A stretch of DNA of 64,000 nt, taken from assembly GCF_047739745.1 (NCBI RefSeq), contig NZ_JBLLVA010000002.1, positions 372,001 through 436,000 of the forward strand. Direction: 5' to 3'. The position numbers and the translations under genes were made by a program. How positions within the stretch are numbered: the first letter of the stretch is position 1; each line of letters begins with the position of its first letter. Shown here piece after piece: positions 55,408 to 63,148 of the stretch. Origin of the DNA: Pseudaminobacter sp047739745 (GTDB lineage: Bacteria; Pseudomonadota; Alphaproteobacteria; Rhizobiales; Rhizobiaceae). Under the pieces are notes generated by a model. That model saw nothing but the letters and a program-made list of their open reading frames with translations. It searched no databases and was not told the DNA's origin.

Positions 55408-56531
55408 GCGACCGCCTCCACCACGTCGAACATACCCGTCCAGCCGAGTTCGGTGAACTCAGACTGGTGCGGGTGGAACATATAGAGCCCGGTTTCGTGA
55501 TCCTTGTAGGTAAACTCGAGAATGCCGCGCTGCGCCTGCACCTGCGTGATCAGGTCGACCGTCCGCAAAGTCGGCGTGAGCGTCGTTCCCTGCTCGAAAT
55601 AGTCGAAGAAGTTGGCGTGCAGGTGGAACGAGTTGATGGGGTCGAATTCGACGACGTTGGCAAGATATATGCGGACAGGGCGGTCGCGGACAATCCTGAT
55701 CGGCCGCTTCATGTAGGCGTGCGCGACGGTGTTCACCGCATACACTTCGTTCTCGTTGTCGAAGTTGGTGTCGAAGCCGTTCATCACCATGGCGAATTCC
55801 TGCCATTCGGCGTTTTCGGGCGTGCCCAGCAGGCGGGAACGGGCGACCTCGGCAAGCTCCGGATGGCGGACCGGATCCGGATCGATCACGAACAGCCCGT
55901 ACATGCCCTTGTGGATGTGCCGCTTCAGGGGCAGCGCATGGCAGTGATAGAGATGGCATCCAAACGGACGAGCATCGAACTCGTAGACGAATTCGTCGCC
56001 CGGATTGATCAAGCCCGCTCCCGGAACGCCGTCCATCCTTGCGGCGTGAATGCCGTGGAAGTGCATCGAGTGCGGGTGCGAGCCTAAATTGCGGAAAACG
56101 ATCCGCAGGCGCTCGCCTTCGGTGGCCCTCAGCGCTGGCCCTGGAACCCGTCCGTTATATGTCCAAGCCGGGAACATGATCCCGGGCGCGATTTCGATTT
56201 CCCTGTCGACCGCCTCTATCTCGAAGGTCCGAAGGATTCGTCCGTCGGCAAGTGTCGAGACCGAACCCTTTTCCCAGTCCGTCACCATCTTGGAAGGATC
56301 GAAGCCGTTCCGCTCGGCGTCGACATCTCCGACGGTAATCATCGAGCCGTGTGTGGTCAGGTGCGCCGGAGGCGCCTCAGCGTTCCCGGAGTACACGGCC
56401 CCATGGCCGGAATGACCTGACTGGCCACTCGCCGTCCCCGCTATCGCCGATCCTCCGGCCGCCGCCAAGCCGCCCCACAGCAGACCGCGCCTGCTGATCT
56501 TTTCGCGGAACCAGACTCGCACTTCGGGCAT
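55404..56531 (-). CDS. Tat-exported two-domain multicopper oxidase
   Basis: 375 residues from ATG 56531. The Tat signal is KISRRGLLWGGLAAAGGSAI. Domain 1 has SMHFHGIHAARMDG and a combined type 1/type 3 site CHLYHCHALPLKRHIHKGM (Cys, His and Met of a type 1 copper). Domain 2 has NSFHLHANFFDYF and MFHPHQSEFTELGWTGMF, giving only type 2/3 histidines. This is a two-domain oxidase with the type 1 copper in domain 1, which would need to form trimers. It overlaps the ZIP gene. A Mur/Fur-like palindrome lies just upstream. Possible roles: Mn or Fe oxidation, or copper tolerance. Confidence 0.85.
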   Translation of the reverse strand: MPEVRVWFREKISRRGLLWGGLAAAGGSAIAGTASGQSGHSGHGAVYSGNAEAPPAHLTTHGSMITVGDVDAERNGFDPSKMVTDWEKGSVSTLADGRILRTFEIEAVDREIEIAPGIMFPAWTYNGRVPGPALRATEGERLRIVFRNLGSHPHSMHFHGIHAARMDGVPGAGLINPGDEFVYEFDARPFGCHLYHCHALPLKRHIHKGMYGLFVIDPDPVRHPELAEVARSRLLGTPENAEWQEFAMVMNGFDTNFDNENEVYAVNTVAHAYMKRPIRIVRDRPVRIYLANVVEFDPINSFHLHANFFDYFEQGTTLTPTLRTVDLITQVQAQRGILEFTYKDHETGLYMFHPHQSEFTELGWTGMFDVVEAVA

Positions 56532-56541
56532 AGCCAAATCC

Positions 56542-56562
56542 TGCAAATGAGAACTATTTGCA
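56542..56562 (-). promoter_or_regulatory. Mur/Fur-type palindrome upstream of the oxidase-ZIP pair
   Basis: On the minus strand TGCAAAT-AGTTCTC-ATTTGCA: a perfect 7-bp inverted repeat with a 7-base spacer, 11 bases before the oxidase ATG. It resembles rhizobial Mur (manganese-responsive Fur-family) boxes as I recall them. A site this close to the start would block transcription or translation initiation. It suggests metal-controlled expression. Confidence 0.55.
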
Positions 56563-56714
56563 TTACCATTAATCAGATTGTTTCGCAATCGGGGCGAAGC
56601 CTAACGGGGACCGCAGCCGGAAAAAAAGGATTGTGTTGATCTCGTCGTCGGCGCGAAGACCCTGAAGAAGAAGGCCGAGACGTTGAGGCAGTAGTCCTCG
56701 ACCAAGTCAATTGG

Positions 56715-57359
56715 TCACGGCTGTTTCATGTTGTTCGTCAGACCGTTGACATACATGACCAGGTTCAGCGGATCGAACCGGAGGCCATGGAACTTGGCCG
56801 CGAAACGCCCGCCGCGGTCAATCACGTGGGTAACCACGCCGTGCATCTGCTGGCCGCCCCCAAGCGGATCGAAACGGACGTTGTACTCCTCGGACAGCTT
56901 GCGCGTTGCGTCCTCCGCCTGTCCCTCGCGGGTGGTCAGGAAGGCCCAGTTGCTCGGGTCCAGCCCGTGCGCCTCGCCGTATGCCTTCATCACCTTGGGC
57001 GTGTCCGCCGCCGGATCAGTCGTCACCGTCAGAAACTGCACCATGTCCTTCATCGGCGTCTCGTTGACCATGGCCTGGACGCGGGCGATCAGGTCGGAGT
57101 GCAGCGGGCAGACGTCCGTGCAGCTCGCGAAGACGAAGTTGAGCACGACCACCTTGTCCGAGAAGTCCGAGAGCCGAGCCGGGTTGCCTTCGGCATCCGC
57201 CAGTTCGAAGCCGGGCGCTGCCGGAGCGTCGATCGCCTGAAAGTACTTCTCCTCGCTGCCCATCAGCCTGTCGAGATCAGCGCCTGGATGGTGGGCATGC
57301 GCGGGCAATGCGGCAGCCGCGACTGCGGCCATCGCGGTGAGAAGCACTCTTCTGTTCAT
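56715..57359 (-). CDS. SCO1/SenC-family copper chaperone
   Basis: 214 residues. Sec signal (LLTAMAAVAAAALPAHAH) followed by a thioredoxin-fold SCO domain. The metal/redox motif is FASCTDVCPLHSDL (CxxxC), and the distal His lies in MHGVVTHVIDRGG. SCO proteins deliver copper to cytochrome oxidase or act as periplasmic thiol enzymes. In this island it probably serves copper trafficking. The start overlaps the stop of the TlpA-like gene (ATGA). The 183-base gap to the next oxidase gene holds the palindrome above. Confidence 0.88.
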   Translation of the reverse strand: MNRRVLLTAMAAVAAAALPAHAHHPGADLDRLMGSEEKYFQAIDAPAAPGFELADAEGNPARLSDFSDKVVVLNFVFASCTDVCPLHSDLIARVQAMVNETPMKDMVQFLTVTTDPAADTPKVMKAYGEAHGLDPSNWAFLTTREGQAEDATRKLSEEYNVRFDPLGGGQQMHGVVTHVIDRGGRFAAKFHGLRFDPLNLVMYVNGLTNNMKQP

Positions 57360-57901
57360 CTCCGTTCTCCAGTTTGGTCGTCGAGTTCCCGTTCTATGAC
57401 CCCTTCGAGGAAGGCGACCATCTCAGGGGTGTCCCATTCGGCGGGTCCGGCGAGCCGCGCGAGCTCGTTTCCATCCGGGCCGATGAGCAGCGTGACTGGC
57501 AGGCCGAACAGTCCCAGCGAACGAATAGCGGCCCCGTCCCGGTCGATGAAGATTGGGAGCTTGACCCCGATCTCGTCAAAGAACTGCCTGGCCGCGCTGG
57601 CCCCGGCCCGGTCCACCGAAAGGGCGACAACCTCGAACCCTTCGCCGCCGAGCCGCTCCCGCAGGCGGTCGAGCGTGGACATCTCGGCCCGGCAGGGCGC
57701 GCACCACGTCGCCCATACGTTGAGCAGCACCACCTTGGCGCGCCAGTCCTCAAGGGATCGCGGCTCTCCCGACTCGTCGGCAAAGACGAGTTCGGGCAAG
57801 GGCTGCGGCTCCTCGTGCAGCGGCATCACTGTCCGTTCCTGCGCGTGCGCGCCGCTCGCGGCCGCGAGAGCAATTACAAGCGCCGTCAGGATCGCTCTCA
57901 C
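57356..57901 (-). CDS. TlpA-like thioredoxin-family protein
   Basis: 181 residues from GTG 57901, which overlaps the preceding stop. Signal peptide AILTALVIALAAASGAHAQ, then a thioredoxin-like domain with WATWCAPCRAEMSTLDRL (CxxC). GLFGLPVTLLIGPDGNELAR contains the cis-Pro loop. Likely a periplasmic reductant keeping copper-site cysteines of the SCO protein or oxidases reduced. Translationally coupled on both sides. Confidence 0.88.
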   Translation of the reverse strand: MRAILTALVIALAAASGAHAQERTVMPLHEEPQPLPELVFADESGEPRSLEDWRAKVVLLNVWATWCAPCRAEMSTLDRLRERLGGEGFEVVALSVDRAGASAARQFFDEIGVKLPIFIDRDGAAIRSLGLFGLPVTLLIGPDGNELARLAGPAEWDTPEMVAFLEGVIERELDDQTGERR

Positions 57902-58164
57902 TGCGCCTTCTCCTTTTCCTGGCGGCTCATCTGCGCCTGGTAGGCTCGCTCCTGTTCCGGCCATGTGCTCCTGATGAAGGCCAGTACGGAGCGGATTTCG
58001 TTGTCGCTCAGCACATCCCGGAATCCGGGCATGTCGCTCTCGTAGCCGCCGCGCGCGACAACGGCGGGTCCTTCCTTGGTGATCCGGAACAGCCAGATCA
58101 GGGCGGGGGCCGCAGCACCCGAGAGCGCTCCCATGATGCCGAGGGCAACGACCTTCCTGCTCAT
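57898..58164 (-). pseudogene. Cytochrome c remnant lacking the haem-binding motif
   Basis: 88 residues. An N-terminal hydrophobic stretch (VVALGIMGALSGAAAPALIW) runs straight into the C-terminal half of a small cytochrome c (LFRITKEGPAVVARGGYESD, then MPGFRDVLSDNEIRSVLAFI and RSTWPEQERAYQAQ). The Met axial ligand (ESDMPGF) is present but there is no CxxCH anywhere, so haem cannot be attached in the normal way. An internal deletion of the haem-binding part is the simplest reading. The frame is intact, and both ends overlap neighbours by four bases, so it is still translated. Confidence 0.65.
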
Positions 58165-58289
58165 TTGGGGCTGCTGAAGAACAGGTACTTCACCAAGGCC
58201 GCGGCCGCGAGGACAAGCACGATCACGACGATCAGCCAGACCAGACCCATGCCCCACATCATCCCGCCCATCGTTCCACCGTCCATCAT
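58161..58289 (-). CDS. 42-residue Met-rich membrane protein
   Basis: MMDGGTMGGMMWGMGLVWLI leads into a single membrane helix and ends LVKYLFFSSPK. A strong AAGGAG lies six bases before the ATG. The N-terminal Met/Gly-rich end could bind Cu(I). Similar tiny proteins accompany copper-resistance clusters. The stop overlaps the next start (ATGA). Confidence 0.75.
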   Translation of the reverse strand: MMDGGTMGGMMWGMGLVWLIVVIVLVLAAAALVKYLFFSSPK

Positions 58290-58323
58290 CGCCGGCTCCT
58301 TCCAGGTTTGGGCTCAGGCGGCA

Positions 58324-58764
58324 CTATTCCCGCGCGTAGACCCCGCCCACAGTCCCCGACTTGGTGATCTCGAGGACTTCGAGCGGACCCTCCTTGGGTC
58401 CGGGCATGCCGGGCGAGCCCGTCGGCATTCCGGGCAGAGTCACGCCCTTGATGTCGGGCCGCTCGGTCAGGAGCTTGCGGACGGTCGAGGCGGGAACGTG
58501 GCCGCTGACGACATAGCCGTCGACGAAGGCCAGGTGGCAGCCCTGGAACTCCTCGGGAATGCCCGCCTCGCTGCTCATCTGCGCAAGGTTGTGCGTGGCC
58601 TGCTCGGTGACCTTGAAGCCGTTCTGCCGCAGGTGCTCGGCGTGCCCTTCGCAGCAGCCGCATTGCGGGTTCTTGTAGAGCATCACCTCGTTCTCGCCCG
58701 CCATGGCCGGAGCCGTCCCCCAGACGAAGGCAGCCAGGCAAAGGGTGTTCAGCAACTTTCGCAT
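58324..58764 (-). CDS. DUF411 metal-binding protein
   Basis: 146 residues from ATG 58764 (AAGGAG seven bases upstream). Signal peptide TLCLAAFVWGTAPAMAGE, then the DUF411 domain with YKNPQCGCCEGHAEHLRQNG (CxCC) and GCHLAFVDGYVVSGHVPA. DUF411 proteins are periplasmic and occur with copper and other metal-resistance genes. Here it lies 26 bases downstream of the oxidase gene and in the same operon. Confidence 0.88.
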   Translation of the reverse strand: MRKLLNTLCLAAFVWGTAPAMAGENEVMLYKNPQCGCCEGHAEHLRQNGFKVTEQATHNLAQMSSEAGIPEEFQGCHLAFVDGYVVSGHVPASTVRKLLTERPDIKGVTLPGMPTGSPGMPGPKEGPLEVLEITKSGTVGGVYARE

Positions 58765-58790
58765 TTCGGTTCTCCTTTCGAGGAAACTGG

Positions 58791-60290
58791 TCAGGCGACG
58801 CGGAAGACGCCCATCATCCCGGCGGCCTGGTGTTCGAGGACGTGGCAGTGGAACATCCAGTCGCCGGGGTTGTCGGCGACGAAGGCGATCTCGACACGCT
58901 CGCGCGGCGACATGAGTACCGTGTCCTGCCATTCGCGTCGCGGCGTCGGCTTGCCGTTCCGGGAAATCACCCGGAACGAGTGACCGTGCAGGTGCATCGG
59001 GTGGTCCCAGGCCGTCGCGTTGGTCATTGCGATCACGTGGCTCTTGCCGCGCGCAAGGGTCAGCATCGGGTCCATGACGTGGCCTTCCGCGGCCACGCCG
59101 TTGATGAACCAGATGCCGCCGGAATGCATCATGTTCATCATGTCGCTCATGTTGCCCATCATGCCACCCATCATGCCACCCATCGCGCCGGAGGAATCCC
59201 TGCCCATGTCTCCCATGCTGCCGCCCATCTCCCGCATCACCATGGCGCCCATCATGCCGCCGTTGAAGGTGACCTCGTGGCGGGCAGCCGTCGCGAGGTC
59301 CGGCTCCGGCAGCGGGTTCGGCGGCAGGACGACGGGCCAGTCGGGGGCTTTGTCCCTCAGCGGCTCGTCTTCATAGGCGAGATCGATCAGGCGGTATTCG
59401 AGGCCCTCGTAGAAGCGGTCGATCACCGAAACTTGGCTTCCTGCATCAGCCGTCATGTCGAGCATAATGTCGGCGCGCATGGCGGGTCCGAGCACCACCA
59501 GTCCGCCTTCCGGCGCATGCGGCTCGACAGGCTGCCCGTCGAGCGCGATGACGACGGGTTCGTGACTTCCGAAGTCGAGGGCGAAGATGCGGGCGTTGGC
59601 GGCGTTGATCAGGCGCAGGCGGATCCGTTCGTCCTTCCTGACCCGGAAGATATCCGGCACGCGGCCGTTGATCGTCACCGTGTTGCCGACCCGGCCGTTG
59701 TGCATCATGTCGTGGCGGCTGCCGAAGTCGTTGCGCATCTCGGCGGTCTTGGTCAGCCGCCAGTCCGACAGCACCCAGGTGACGTCGCGGTCGACCCGGA
59801 CCGGATCGGCTTCCTCCACGATCAGCGGGCCGTAGAGGCCGCGGCCGACCTGCTCGAAGCTGCGCTGGTGCGGATGGTACCAGAAGGTGCCCGCATCGAC
59901 CGCGTCGAACTCGTAGGTGAAGGTCTCGCTTGGCGCGATCGGCGGCTGGGTGAGGTGCGGCACCCCGTCCATGGCGTTCGGCACGCGCACCCCGTGCCAG
60001 TGCACGGTCGTTTCTTCCTCGAGTCCGTTCTCGACCGCGATCCGCAGGCGCTCTCCCTGGCGGACGCGGATTTCCGGGCCGGGCAGCTTGCCGTCGTAGC
60101 ACCAGACAAGGGTTTCCCCGTACGGCTCGGGCGCTATCTGGGCGCGGCCCGATCCGGCGCGGAGTCGGAACTCCCGAACGCCTGCGGCAAGGGCAATGGA
60201 TTGCAGCGGGAGCATCGCGTTCGCCGAGAGGGCTGCGGCGGATGCAATGAAGGCTCGACGCGTCAGCGTCGGCGCACGAAAATCGGACAT
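58791..60290 (-). CDS. Met-rich three-domain multicopper oxidase (CopA/CueO-like)
   Basis: 499 residues. Tat signal LTRRAFIASAAALSANAM. All copper ligands are present: TVHWHGVRVPNAMDG, FWYHPHQRSFEQVGRGLYGP, HPMHLHGHSFRVI and FHCHVLEHQAAGMMG. A Met-rich insert (about 350-400, e.g. GGMMGGMMGNMSDMMNMMHS) is expected to bind Cu(I), as in CueO/PcoA. It would oxidise Cu(I) to the less toxic Cu(II) in the periplasm. Probably the central enzyme of the island. Confidence 0.92.
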   Translation of the reverse strand: MSDFRAPTLTRRAFIASAAALSANAMLPLQSIALAAGVREFRLRAGSGRAQIAPEPYGETLVWCYDGKLPGPEIRVRQGERLRIAVENGLEEETTVHWHGVRVPNAMDGVPHLTQPPIAPSETFTYEFDAVDAGTFWYHPHQRSFEQVGRGLYGPLIVEEADPVRVDRDVTWVLSDWRLTKTAEMRNDFGSRHDMMHNGRVGNTVTINGRVPDIFRVRKDERIRLRLINAANARIFALDFGSHEPVVIALDGQPVEPHAPEGGLVVLGPAMRADIMLDMTADAGSQVSVIDRFYEGLEYRLIDLAYEDEPLRDKAPDWPVVLPPNPLPEPDLATAARHEVTFNGGMMGAMVMREMGGSMGDMGRDSSGAMGGMMGGMMGNMSDMMNMMHSGGIWFINGVAAEGHVMDPMLTLARGKSHVIAMTNATAWDHPMHLHGHSFRVISRNGKPTPRREWQDTVLMSPRERVEIAFVADNPGDWMFHCHVLEHQAAGMMGVFRVA

Positions 60291-60383
60291 GGATCAACCA
60301 TCCTGGAATAGCCTCATGTGACGCGCGGACCTAGCCAGGCGCGTCGACGAGTTCGGCCGCGAGCGGAATGCTCCGCGGCCGCT

Positions 60384-60722
60384 TCAGCTCAGGAGGGTGG
60401 TTCGGGGAGGGTAGGGATCAGGCGGACCCGTGCGGCCGTCCGACCGTTCCGCGGGTGGCGAAGAAACGCTGGCTGCGACGTGCGGATGTTCGGTCGCGGC
60501 AGGCGGGCAGATCGCGGCCAGCGTGGTCACGCAGAACTGGTCGCATGCTGTCGCCTGCGCGTCATCGCCGGGACAGTCCTGGCAATCGGCCATGCCACCG
60601 TCGTCCATGGTCGCCATGGACATCTTCAGGGACATGTTGGTGGCGGCCGCCGCATGCGCTGCCGTGCCCGCGGCGAAGGCCGCGAGGAAGACGACTGCGA
60701 GGACGCGGACGAGCCTGTTCAT
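60384..60722 (-). CDS. Small Cys-rich exported protein
   Basis: 112 residues from ATG 60722 (a TTG precedes it). Signal peptide VLAVVFLAAFAAGTAAHA, then NMSLKMSMATMDDGGMADCQ and DCPGDDAQATACDQFC with two CxxC/CxxxC pairs and several Met residues, then a Pro-rich tail. It may be a periplasmic copper-binding protein. First gene of the copper operon, 93 bases upstream of the oxidase start. No known family was recognised. Confidence 0.65.
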   Translation of the reverse strand: MNRLVRVLAVVFLAAFAAGTAAHAAAATNMSLKMSMATMDDGGMADCQDCPGDDAQATACDQFCVTTLAAICPPAATEHPHVAASVSSPPAERSDGRTGPPDPYPPRTTLLS

Positions 60723-60809
60723 CAAACGGACACTAGTCCTGCCTCCGCACCGTGTCCAGAATCGGAATGGTCGCAGGCTTCCTCAGATGGGGTTTTTTGC
60801 GACGCCCGG

Positions 60810-61230
60810 GCGGCCGCTCACTGCGCTGCGGAGGAACGGCGGGCAAAGGAGGCCGCGGAGAAGGTCGAGCGCGAAGCCGGAGATCGCGAGGCGAGCTTGG
60901 CTAAATCCGTGATGGCAGCGATGGGCGCCGCCTCGGAACGGATGTCGTCACCGCAGGATTCGCTCGGCGGCCTCTCGCCGGCGGCGATGGCGCGCAGGTC
61001 GCAGTCCTACTGGAAGGCATCCGATGCTCTCGACCGCTGGAGGTCAGCCGTAAGGGAGGAAGGGGACGCCAGGTCCGCCGTGACGAGGCCCTGGCCACGC
61101 TGCGAGCCGCCGCCAAGGCCGACTTCAAGCGGGACGACTACGCAAAACTGTGGATGCGCCAGCCGAGATCGTCCTCGATCACGCGTGCCAGCGACTGCGA
61201 AAGCGCATCTCAGGAGTATTTTTGAGCCAT
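60810..61230 (+). pseudogene. Degraded coiled-coil coding remnant
   Basis: One frame gives an Ala/Glu/Arg-rich helical stretch (AEERRAKEAAEKVEREAGDR then ASLAKSVMAAMGAASERMSS). The sense continues in another frame as RRDEALATLRAAAKADFKRD, implying a frameshift at about 61065-61075. No start codon or family was recognised. It overlaps the 3' end of the tniQ-like pseudogene on the other strand. It may equally be a by-chance open frame. Confidence 0.3.
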
Positions 61231-62443
61231 AAGTCGGCTGGACGAGGCGAAGCCGTCGCAGGCCGCCCTCATCCGTAGCGACGCCAGCGAGGCGGATTCT
61301 TCCACGTCGACAAGAACCCCCGACAGGCCGATCCCGTCCCCTGACTTAACCGCGCGCAGCCTGCCCTCGAGCGCCGCCCGGACCAGTCCGGCGACGGGAA
61401 CGCCAAGCGACCGCGAGACGGCCGGCAGCGGCCGCAGCCCTGCGCCGGAGGAGGGGGCGAAGCCGCACAAGACTCCTGCGTGTTCCAGCGTGAAATATCC
61501 GTAAGGGACGTCGCGCGGACCGATCGCGAGCGTGCGGCTTTCGGTCCAGCTGCGGATGCTATGCCGGATGGTCTCCTTCAGCCCGTTCCTGAAATCCCGC
61601 ACGAGCCAGAACCTGAACTCGTCGGAATGCATGAAATGCGGCGGCGCAAGCATGCCCTCCATCCCGGCGTAGACGCGCTCGAGCGTGGCGGCGACAGCCG
61701 CGGGAACGTCGAGGATCGCGTTGAAGCCTGCCGACATCAGACGGCGGCGGTCCTCCTGCCGATACGAGAAGGCGGTCTCGGAAAACGGATCGAGGACGAA
61801 CCTGCCAACGACCCCGACCGTGTCCATCACCTCGTGCATCTCCATCGCGTCCAGCCAACGGACGGGCTGCGCCCTCTCGCCCGTCATCCGGCCGATCAGG
61901 TAGGCGTCGAAGGCCACGTCGCGGGCATCCAGCGGTCGGCCCGTGACGAAGCCAGTTCGCGTCCGCACCGACAGTGGAGGACGCTCGGCGACGAGGCCCA
62001 GGTCGGACGCGCTCCGCATCTGCAGGATTCGGAGAGCACGATTTGATGCCGCGGACAGGACGTGACGTAGGCCAGTTCCCACCAGGTCCGGTGTGAACCC
62101 GTCTCGAGAAGGCAGTCGGGGCACCAGCGCCTGTACGCCGTCGAGTAATCGCTAGCCCGGAATCTTTCCCCTATGACGGACACCATTATGCCCTCGAAAC
62201 GGGGTGACGCATGGCGAAGCATCCTCCCGTACACGCCGCAGAAGCGCGCGACGGCGTCAGGCCGCACGTTCGTCACGAGACGGCCAGGCTGGTCGTCCAG
62301 GAGCTGTCTGAAGAAGCTTGCCGCTCCCGGCACGTTGAGGTCCGCAGCCTTGGCAATGATGGCATGGGCGGGCTCGTGCGGCTCCTGCCGGGCGAGAGCG
62401 GCAGGACCGTGCGCCCGCCGGCATGCTTGTACCGTCTCGTCAT
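61210..62443 (-). pseudogene. tniQ: TniQ-family transposition protein, frameshifted
   Basis: The N-terminal zinc-finger part reads STAYRRWCPDCLLETGSHRT then SCPRHQIVLSESCRCG (CxxC...H...CxC), diagnostic of TniQ/TnsD-type target-selection proteins. The frame breaks at about 61930-61945: similarity resumes in another frame as PLDARDVAFDAYLIGRM and continues ~240 residues. A second shift near 62382-62395 separates VLPLSPG from EPHEPAHAIIAKAADLN. The likely original start is ATG 62443, overlapping the upstream stop. With at least two shifts it is inactive unless these are sequencing errors. Confidence 0.7.
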
Positions 62444-62886
62444 GCGGCATCCTCTTTCGCGCGCTTGCGAAGGCCGCTCTTCCGCCGGACGCCTTCAATG
62501 AGGAGTTCGAGGTAATCGTGCGGGAACCGAACTGACTTGCAGGAAAACGGATTGCCCTTCGTGCCGCGCGGTTTCAGTTCGTCGAACGCCTTTCCTAGAT
62601 GAAGGATGTTCAGGTCCCCGGATGCCGCCTTGACGGCGATTTCCGTCGCGCGGATCAGGAACACGAGGAAGCTAAGCTGCCCGTGCCCCCAGCAGCTAAG
62701 GGAATATCCGTTCCTGTAGGAATTGCCGGGCCTCACCCAGCGGCCTTCCGGCCTCAGGTGGCAAGGCGCCGGCTCCCTGCCACGGAACGGAACGTTTGCA
62801 CGGATGACGTCGAACGAGCCACGGCCCGGGTCGGCGATGGCAAGCAATCCATTCGAAAGTCGTTGGCCCTGCGATAGAAGGTTCAT
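62440..62886 (-). CDS. Unknown protein encoded upstream of and overlapping tniQ
   Basis: 148 residues; GGGAG seven bases before ATG 62886. Its stop overlaps the tniQ start (ATGA). Notable segments: SCWGHGQLSFLVFLIRATEI, DLNILHLGKAFDELKPRGTK and a basic tail EGVRRKSGLRKRAKEDAA. The helical centre faintly recalls replication-initiator winged helices, but I do not recognise the family. By position TniB (an ATPase) would be expected, yet no Walker motif is present. Confidence 0.55.
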   Translation of the reverse strand: MNLLSQGQRLSNGLLAIADPGRGSFDVIRANVPFRGREPAPCHLRPEGRWVRPGNSYRNGYSLSCWGHGQLSFLVFLIRATEIAVKAASGDLNILHLGKAFDELKPRGTKGNPFSCKSVRFPHDYLELLIEGVRRKSGLRKRAKEDAA

Positions 62887-63037
62887 CAGGGTTCTCCCGA
62901 AATCCGGGCGCAGACGGTCCTCGGCTGCCGAACGGATTCGGCAGACGCACGTGTGTCCCGGATCGCGCTCCTGCGAGCGGCGTTAAGGCTTTCAAGTTGA
63001 CTCGGTGAATGGCGACCCGACGCGGAACCGCGTTAGG

Positions 63038-63148
63038 TCAGGCGGATATTCGCCTGTCTATGGATATGACGAGACGCATGACGTCCTCGCTCCACGGATG
63101 CGGGAAGGCCCCGCGATTGTCAGTCAGAATGGAACGGAACAGGAACAT
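63038..63148 (-). CDS. Possible 36-residue protein
   Basis: MFLFRSILTDNRGAFPHPWS followed by 16 residues ending RRISA, preceded by an ideal GGAGG seven bases before the ATG. No family recognised. It may be a real small protein, a leader peptide for the tniQ unit 150 bases downstream, or chance. Confidence 0.35.
   Translation of the reverse strand: MFLFRSILTDNRGAFPHPWSEDVMRLVISIDRRISA

Noticed and set aside
56616..56690. Short plus-strand frame (DLVVGAKTLKKKAETLRQ) before the SCO gene
   Set aside because: About 18 residues with no start codon or family match; at most an unidentifiable remnant.
58830..60311. 493-residue plus-strand frame opposite the copper oxidase
   Set aside because: The composition (His/Val-rich, no motif) is a mirror of the oxidase codons on the minus strand.
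60318..60800. Long plus-strand frames opposite the Cys-rich exported gene
   Set aside because: The opposite strand has a signal peptide, Cys pairs and operon position; the plus-strand frames are high-GC shadows.
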